Made by a program: the position numbers and the translations under genes
Part shown: one piece after another, positions 58,838 through 64,000 of the stretch
Position numbering within the stretch: the first letter of the stretch is position 1
How the letters are laid out: each line of letters starts with the position of its first letter
Source: Cryptomeria japonica
Taxonomy: Eukaryota > Streptophyta > Pinopsida > Cupressales > Cupressaceae
Assembly: GCF_030272615.1 (NCBI RefSeq)
Contig: NC_081410.1
Location: 225,421,415 to 225,485,414, forward strand
DNA: 64,000 bases
Reading direction: 5' to 3'
The notes under the pieces: generated by a model
What the model was told of the DNA's origin: nothing
The model's input: the letters and a program-made list of their open reading frames with translations, nothing else
Databases searched by the model: none

Positions 58838-59897
58838 GTTGTGCTTCCTAAAGCAGGTTGCTTTACCTGGTTAGCTTTGAGGAAAAGGATTTTAATAAGT
58901 GATAAATTGGAAATATTACACATTGCTAACTCTTTTGCTTGTGTATTATGTAAAGCTGAAACTGAAACTGTAGACCATTTACTCCTTAGGTATCCCTTTT
59001 CTCAGTAATGTTTGCTCCATGTTGTGGAGAAACTGAATTTATCTCTATTGCTACCCTATACTTTATGGGAACTTTTCCAATCCTGGCCTACTCTTTTCAC
59101 GTACTCTTTATTTTCTAGCATTTGGAAATGTATTCCAGCAACTGCCATTTGGTCAATCTGGTGGGAATGAAATAAAAGAATTTTTAGATAGATTGAATCT
59201 TCAACTCATTTGGTACTAGAAGGAATTGATAAATGTGCTTCAGAACAGGTTAATGCTTATATCAAGAACATAAGTAGCAATTTTAATTTTTCATCTTGGG
59301 ATGGCCGCATTATCAAGATTTGGAAAGGTCTTGCTATCCCTTCTTTTTAAGCTACATTTGGCTAGGAGATCCAGTCGATCAACAAAAACCTAATTAAATG
59401 GGAACCTCCTCCAATTGGCTTTGTCAAATTAAATTTTGATGGTTCATCTAGAGGAAATCCTGGTGATTCGGAAATTAGAGTTCGTATTAGAGGTCATTTA
59501 TGTTCTCTTTTGGCAGCTAAATCATCTTCTATTCCTCCTCACACAAACAATTTAGCAGAAGCTCTTGCCTTATTATATGGGCTAACATTGGCAAAAAAAA
59601 CTAAGGTTCCGCAGGTTACATGTTGAAGGAGATTCTTCTATTATAGTGAAAGCTTGCATTTCCAGATATTCATTTAACTGGAAAATTTCCTACATTTTAA
59701 AGCAAGCATGGTTGTTACTAGATTCATTTGAGGAATGTTTCATTTCTTAGATATTCAGGGAAGGTAATTAAGTAGTAGATGTATTAGCAAATTTGGGCTA
59801 TGATAAGCTGGAAGTGGACTCCACATCTCCAAATTTCAAGGTGGAAAGTTTTCCTCATCTAGCAAGCATTATCAATGATGAAAAGAAAAATATTTAA
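58838..59897 (+). pseudogene. LINE ORF2 part 3: zinc region and RNase H domain
   Basis: Resumes after G2 with VVLPKAGCFTWLALRKRILISDKL and a zf-RVT-type region CVLCKAETETVDHLLLRYPF (the usual final Cys is Tyr). After stops, an RNase H domain: VKLNFDGSSRGNPG (59438 on), NNLAEALALLYG, VEGDSSIIVKA (after a frameshift near 59610) and FREGN-VVDVLAN. These carry the Asp, Glu, Asp and Asp/His positions of the fold. Ends at TAA 59895-59897. A C-terminal RNase H is a feature of many plant L1-type LINEs. Confidence 0.88.
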
Positions 59898-61164
59898 ATG
59901 ATTGACACAATCACCCTATTATTCAAGATTTTGACATAATGTATTAACTCTGGTTTTGTAAAGCGAGTAGTTAAAGATGTTTCTACACTCACATCAAGTT
60001 GATTTAAAGCCTGGCATGTTCGGTTTTATTATTTCGAGCTGATTGATTGTTCATCCTTCATCTTTGCTGGCAATTTTATGGCGGCTGAAATGGTGTCTGT
60101 CAATTTCTCATTCACCTTCCATGTTGGCAGTATGATGGTAGCTTATTCTATGAGCTTCCATGTTGGCAGTACGATGGCGGCCTACCCTATGAGTCTCGTG
60201 AGATCAAAGATATCTCTTTGTTTGATCTCACACATGTGGCATCCTTTGCTACTATGCAAAATAATTAAAAAAATAGTATCAAGATTTTTGCTCAAACTTG
60301 CTAATAAGTTCATAGCAGATGGAGATTCAAAATGATTTTGGCAGGGAATGTGATTATCAAGATAGCCATTGTTTTTATCAGGTTTCAATTCATAACTTGC
60401 TTGTTCTTGCCTCTGTAGCCTGCCCTATTTTAATGCATTATGAATTGTTCTCCACGAAACTATAGAGTGCCCATGATAGTTGTTGCTTGGGAGATGTCAT
60501 TTGAGGACCACATCATCAAAGACCAGTTGGGTATTGTCTTCAACACCTCCTATCAACATTGTAAATGAAGTATCCAGAGAATTATCGGTGAAGAAATACT
60601 CTATTTGTAGGAGAAAAGGTTTCTTTATCCTTCCTAATTGGTTTCTATTTTTCTTTCCAATATAGTAGACTTGCTACAGACTTGGGTTCCCTTAAAGAAC
60701 ATCATTCATAAAATGATTTGGGCAGATTTTTTGAATGACAAACAAATTCTGGAAGCCATCCACTAGTATGATTTTTGGAATGGTCAGGAAAAAGTTGGTG
60801 GTCTATTTCCCAAGTAGCTTCTGCTCACTCATGAAGAATTTCCCCCAATCTTTGATATCATAAAGTGGACACTCTGATTGTAGAATGTAAGACCCTTATA
60901 AATAGTTGCTCGCAATGCTAGGAGAGGTTTAAATTCATACTTAAAAAGATGAATCTTATCTATTTAATTCCATGCCATACTAGCGATTTTAGGCCAAGAT
61001 CATGGGAAAAGAAAACTATCTGCTATCTCTCCGCCAGTGCTAGTGGGTAATGAAGCTTCTATGTAGGTTAATAGAATTTCTCCTCCTCTTCGGCTCTCAT
61101 TTGATAAAGTTAATGAAATCCATTGTTCACCGATTGAAGACCTAATATCTTCCTTTGCTGCACT

Positions 61165-61334
61165 CAATGTTGGAGATGGATTTTTGTCAGGCTCGTAGCC
61201 TATGGAGGAGTAACTTTTTATGTTCATACAGGTTTTGGGGCCAACCGATCAATGTTGGAGATGGATTTTTGTCAGACTCACAGCCTATGGAGGAGTAACT
61301 TTTGATGTTCATATAGGTTTTGGGGCCAAACAGT
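61165..61334. repeat. Tandem duplication, 85-bp unit, two copies
   Basis: CAATGTTGGAGATGGATTTT begins both copies (61165 and 61250). They differ at a few sites (GGCTCGTAGCC against GACTCACAGCC). Confidence 0.88.
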
Positions 61335-61345
61335 TCAGCCTAATA

Positions 61346-61770
61346 GGTTTTAGTCTCTTTGGTTTTAATCCAACCGGTATAGCAGAACTGGTAGTGGAGA
61401 CATTTTGTAAATCAATATTGTAGTACCGGTAATGGAGGCTCTCTTGTGAACCGGTTAATAGGACAACATACCGGTATTCAAGTTCTGGTATAACACAACC
61501 AGTAATGATGGCTTTTTCTTCAGTGGACTGGTATACAAATCTTCTCACCGGTAACTGGTTTTAGTCTCTTCGGTTTTAATCCAACTGGTATAGCAAAAAT
61601 GGTAGTGGAGACATTTTGTAAATCAGTATTGTAGTTCTGGTAATGGAGGCTCTCTTGTGAACCGGTTAATAGGACAACATACTGGTATTCAAGTTATGAT
61701 ATAACACAACTGGTAACGAAGGCTTTTTCTTTAGTGGACCGGTATACACATCTTCTCACCAATAACCAGT
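61346..61770. repeat. Tandem duplication, 211-bp unit, two copies
   Basis: GGTTTTAGTCTCTT starts at 61346 and 61557. Both units contain AACCGGTTAATAGGACAACA and end CTTCTCACC. Differences are mostly transitions in ACCGGT-type words. Confidence 0.88.
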
Positions 61771-62106
61771 TGTGGAAGCTCTATAGTGAATCAGCATACA
61801 GAATGGCATTCTAGTACTCAAGTTTAGTGGTAACCGGTTGTGGTGGCATTTTTTTATTAGTGCTTTTGGATTTTATCTAGATCTACTAGACTCAATTTTG
61901 GCCTCTGAGGAATGTACTATGGGCAAAATTCATCTCTTTCTTAGGATCTTTGGGGGATTTCTTCTTATAGCTCCGATTTCTCTTTTTTCATTGTATCTAA
62001 GCAAGGATATAGGTTTTTCTTTCTGGTTCTTTCCCTATTGAGCTCTTGAACCAATTATTTTATTAATATATATTTTAATGGCTTGCCACTTTTGCCAAAA
62101 AATAAG

Positions 62107-62124
62107 TAAATAAATAAACAATAA
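62107..62124. repeat. LINE target-site duplication, right copy
   Basis: Identical 18-mer to 19582-19599, directly after the LINE tail. Confidence 0.7.
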
Positions 62125-62958
62125 ATTCTAAATAAGCAATAAATAAATAAATAGATATTAAATCTTAAATAATTAAACACCAATAAATCAATAATAAATA
62201 AATAAGCTTTAAATCTCTAATAACTAAATATTTGAATAAAACTATATCAAACCAACAATTAAATTAATCAACCATAAACCATATAATCTTTCATCAAACT
62301 AATTAAACAAATCAATACACACTTGCACACTCACAATACCATAACTCATTGACTGACATGGCGAATCATGCCAAGACAACTGATGACTCAAGGTAGACAT
62401 CTTAATCCTAGAGTATATGAAAGGAACTCACGCCATCTCTAACAACTTGCCATTGGGTTTTAAAGACATGCTCAGACTTGTGAAGCCAAGTGGAGTCAAT
62501 GTCTGGTACCTACAAACCTATATCAATGCTAGACACAACATATATGATACATATATATCATAACAAATAGGCAAGTGTTAGAGAGTTGCAATGATATATC
62601 ATTCTCGCAATGAGTGATATGACATCGTTTCTACTCACAAAAATAATCACACAGTAACTAGGCACATCATAACACAAACTCATCACATATAATCAGGAAG
62701 TAGGGTTAGCTTAATCATAATTCTATCAAATTCATAATCCATACAATCCATCTAACATAGCAAGTGCTTATGGAGACCGTCAATATAAAGCCATCATATC
62801 ATGATCATCAATAACAAGTATCATCATAAACATTTGGATTATAAATAGAGTTAGCACATAGTATAATTCCATCAAATATTATCATAAAGTAAACTAAGCT
62901 ACACCAATAGGGTCTAGACAAATACAAGGAGAAGGATGAGTCAGGGTGAGACACTACA
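62125..62958 (-). repeat. G1 5' LTR, proximal part
   Basis: AT-rich, no gene. On the minus strand the LTR would start TGTAGTGTCTCACCCTGACT, parallel to the TGTGAGGCCCTACCCCGACT start of G2. It joins 19599 after removal of the LINE. Assignment to G1 rests on that junction and the TG/CA ends, because the other G1 LTR has lost this part. Confidence 0.6.
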
Positions 62959-64000
62959 ATGATCCTCTTATGATTGCTGTTATTATCAATGATAATTCTA
63001 TAAGAAGAACCCTTGTCGACAATGGATCTGGGCTTAATATTTCTAGCATGGATTTATTGCATAAGATCAATGTGGATACATCTCTTATTCAACCCGATTT
63101 CCTTACTATTCATGGCTTTGACAATATTGCTAAACAATCTTTAGGTATTATAACCTTGCCTATTAAGGTAGGACTTGTTATTTTTCCTACACTTATACAT
63201 GTCATGCCCGATAATCTCACCTACAATCTTCTATTAGGATGACCTTGGCTTCATAATATGCAAGTTGTCCCTTCTAATCTCCACCGCAGTGTCAAGTTCA
63301 TCTACAAAGATAAGATGTATACTTTGTATGTTGATACTAATTTACAAGTCCCACTGCAAACCAAATCTTCTTGTTCAGCTACTTGTAATCCTTCTTCCAA
63401 TTCTCCTACATCTTAAAATACATCTATTTCCTTGAATACCCTTGTTCCCTCTAGTGATTCCAAGACTCCTGAAAAAAGGATTCTACTCAATCTAAATCTT
63501 CTCCCAAAGATATATTTTCTCTTGAAGAGGTACTCTCAGATGATGATTGGGGATCTCTAGATGTTAACCCTACTTTTGTGGGAGAATATAGGGTCTCTTG
63601 GAAAGGATCTATGATTGGGAAAGAGAAAGATAAGGAGGAACCTAAAAAGCAACCCACTTTGTCTAAACAACTAAGTAACAAATTTGTGGCTGCTTCTAAT
63701 TCAAACAATTCTTTAGAATCTTCTTCTAATACATATAACACCAAGACCTATGAGGCCCCACCATCTCTTTCTGATTTGGAATCCCTTTATGGTCCAGGTT
63801 TTCATATTTTAGCTAAGAGTGGATATAATGGCTATGGTTGTGGTGCAAATGAACAAGTAATTAAGGTTCCTTTAGAAAATAACATGCATGAAGCTTCATT
63901 TGGACTTGGATATAATCCTTCAAATCCCACCAAAACATCTAAAATACCATCTCTCAATGTGAATGCTATATTTAGTAGTGATGATGACCTCATCTCCATT
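62959..64000 (+). pseudogene. G3: gypsy protease region and G-patch-like motif (Tat/Ogre- or Athila-type), runs off window
   Basis: The frame reads NDPLMIAVIINDNSIRRTLVDNGS, then LNISSMDLLHKI, FDNIAKQSLGIITLPIKVG and YNLLLG-PWLHNM. This is the aspartic-protease region of the Tat/Ogre/Athila type, with the active site DNGS in place of the usual DGGS or DTGS. A stop replaces the Arg of GRPW (63240-63242). After a stop near 63414 and a frameshift near 63475 an acidic linker follows. Then comes a Gly-rich motif SGYNGYGCGANEQ...FGLGY (about 63811-63925) that resembles a G-patch. The upstream gag would lie left of the G1 insertion but is not recognised there. RT should follow beyond 64000. Confidence 0.75.

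Larger units (their letters stand above)
19600..62106 (+). mobile_element. L1-type LINE split by two LTR-element insertions
   Basis: Three segments (19600-24703, 44830-45404, 58838-62106) read as one plant L1-class element of about 9 kb. They comprise a 5' UTR, ORF1, and ORF2 with endonuclease, RT, zinc-knuckle and RNase H, then a long 3' UTR ending TTTTGCCAAAAAATAAG. Insertions C2 and G2, each with its own target-site duplication, account for the gaps. The 18-bp duplication at the ends supports a complete LINE insertion into the G1 LTR. Both ORFs carry many stops, so this copy is dead. Confidence 0.85.
59898..62106 (+). other. LINE 3' untranslated region and tail
   Basis: About 2.2 kb without a recognised domain, long for a LINE 3' UTR. 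It holds two tandem duplications (61165-61334 and 61346-61770) and many ACCGGT-type words that resemble the copia U3 sequences. It ends TTTTGCCAAAAAATAAG, the TTTTGCC(A)n end usual in plant L1 elements. Part of it could be captured foreign sequence. Confidence 0.65.

Overview
The window is intergenic DNA from a large, repeat-dominated plant nuclear genome. The evidence is plant-type Ty1/copia and Ty3/gypsy elements primed by initiator tRNA-Met, an L1-type LINE with a plant RNase H domain, AT-rich background DNA and heavy C-to-T decay. The amount of old nested retrotransposon DNA suits a gymnosperm or another giant-genome seed plant; that is an impression, not a proof. I see no host protein-coding gene, tRNA, rRNA or CRISPR array. 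Nearly everything that can be explained is transposable element, and every element reading frame carries stops, frameshifts or deletions.

Layout. (1) 1-8261: plus-strand LTR element 'A' (its 5' LTR begins before the window), with a gag-like ORF1 and a long unknown ORF2 but no pol. It sits in the end of another LTR (8262-8613). (2) 8614-12372: AT-rich DNA with no recognised gene. (3) 12373-62958: a decayed minus-strand gypsy element 'G1' (gag and LTR remnants), blown apart by later insertions. Copia 'C1' (13094-18146, TSD GTCTC) lies in its gag. A LINE (19600-62106, 18-bp TSD) lies in its 5' LTR. (4) The LINE is itself split twice: by copia 'C2' (24704-44824, TSD CTTTG) and by gypsy 'G2' (45405-58832, TSD ATAGT, LTRs about 4.2 kb, chromodomain-like C-terminus). 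(5) C2 is split in its 3' LTR by element 'B' (25796-38494, TSD CTTCG/CTTCA), a minus-strand relative of A. B is split in its ORF1 by copia 'C3' (31276-36287, TSD CTTCC). (6) 62959-64000: start of a plus-strand gypsy 'G3' fragment (protease, then a G-patch-like motif).

The deepest stack is therefore G1 > LINE > C2 > B > C3, and most joints are supported by target-site duplications. Removing the insertions restores adjacent coding sequence in the LINE ORF2, the B ORF1 and the G1 gag.

Most interesting content: A and B define a family of non-autonomous LTR retrotransposons. They encode a coiled-coil/zinc-knuckle Gag-like protein and a second, roughly 1000-residue protein conserved along its length between two diverged copies. 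They have no protease, integrase, reverse transcriptase or RNase H. Their primer site, polypurine tract and LTR head match those of the neighbouring copia elements C1 and C2, which suggests mobilisation in trans by that copia group.
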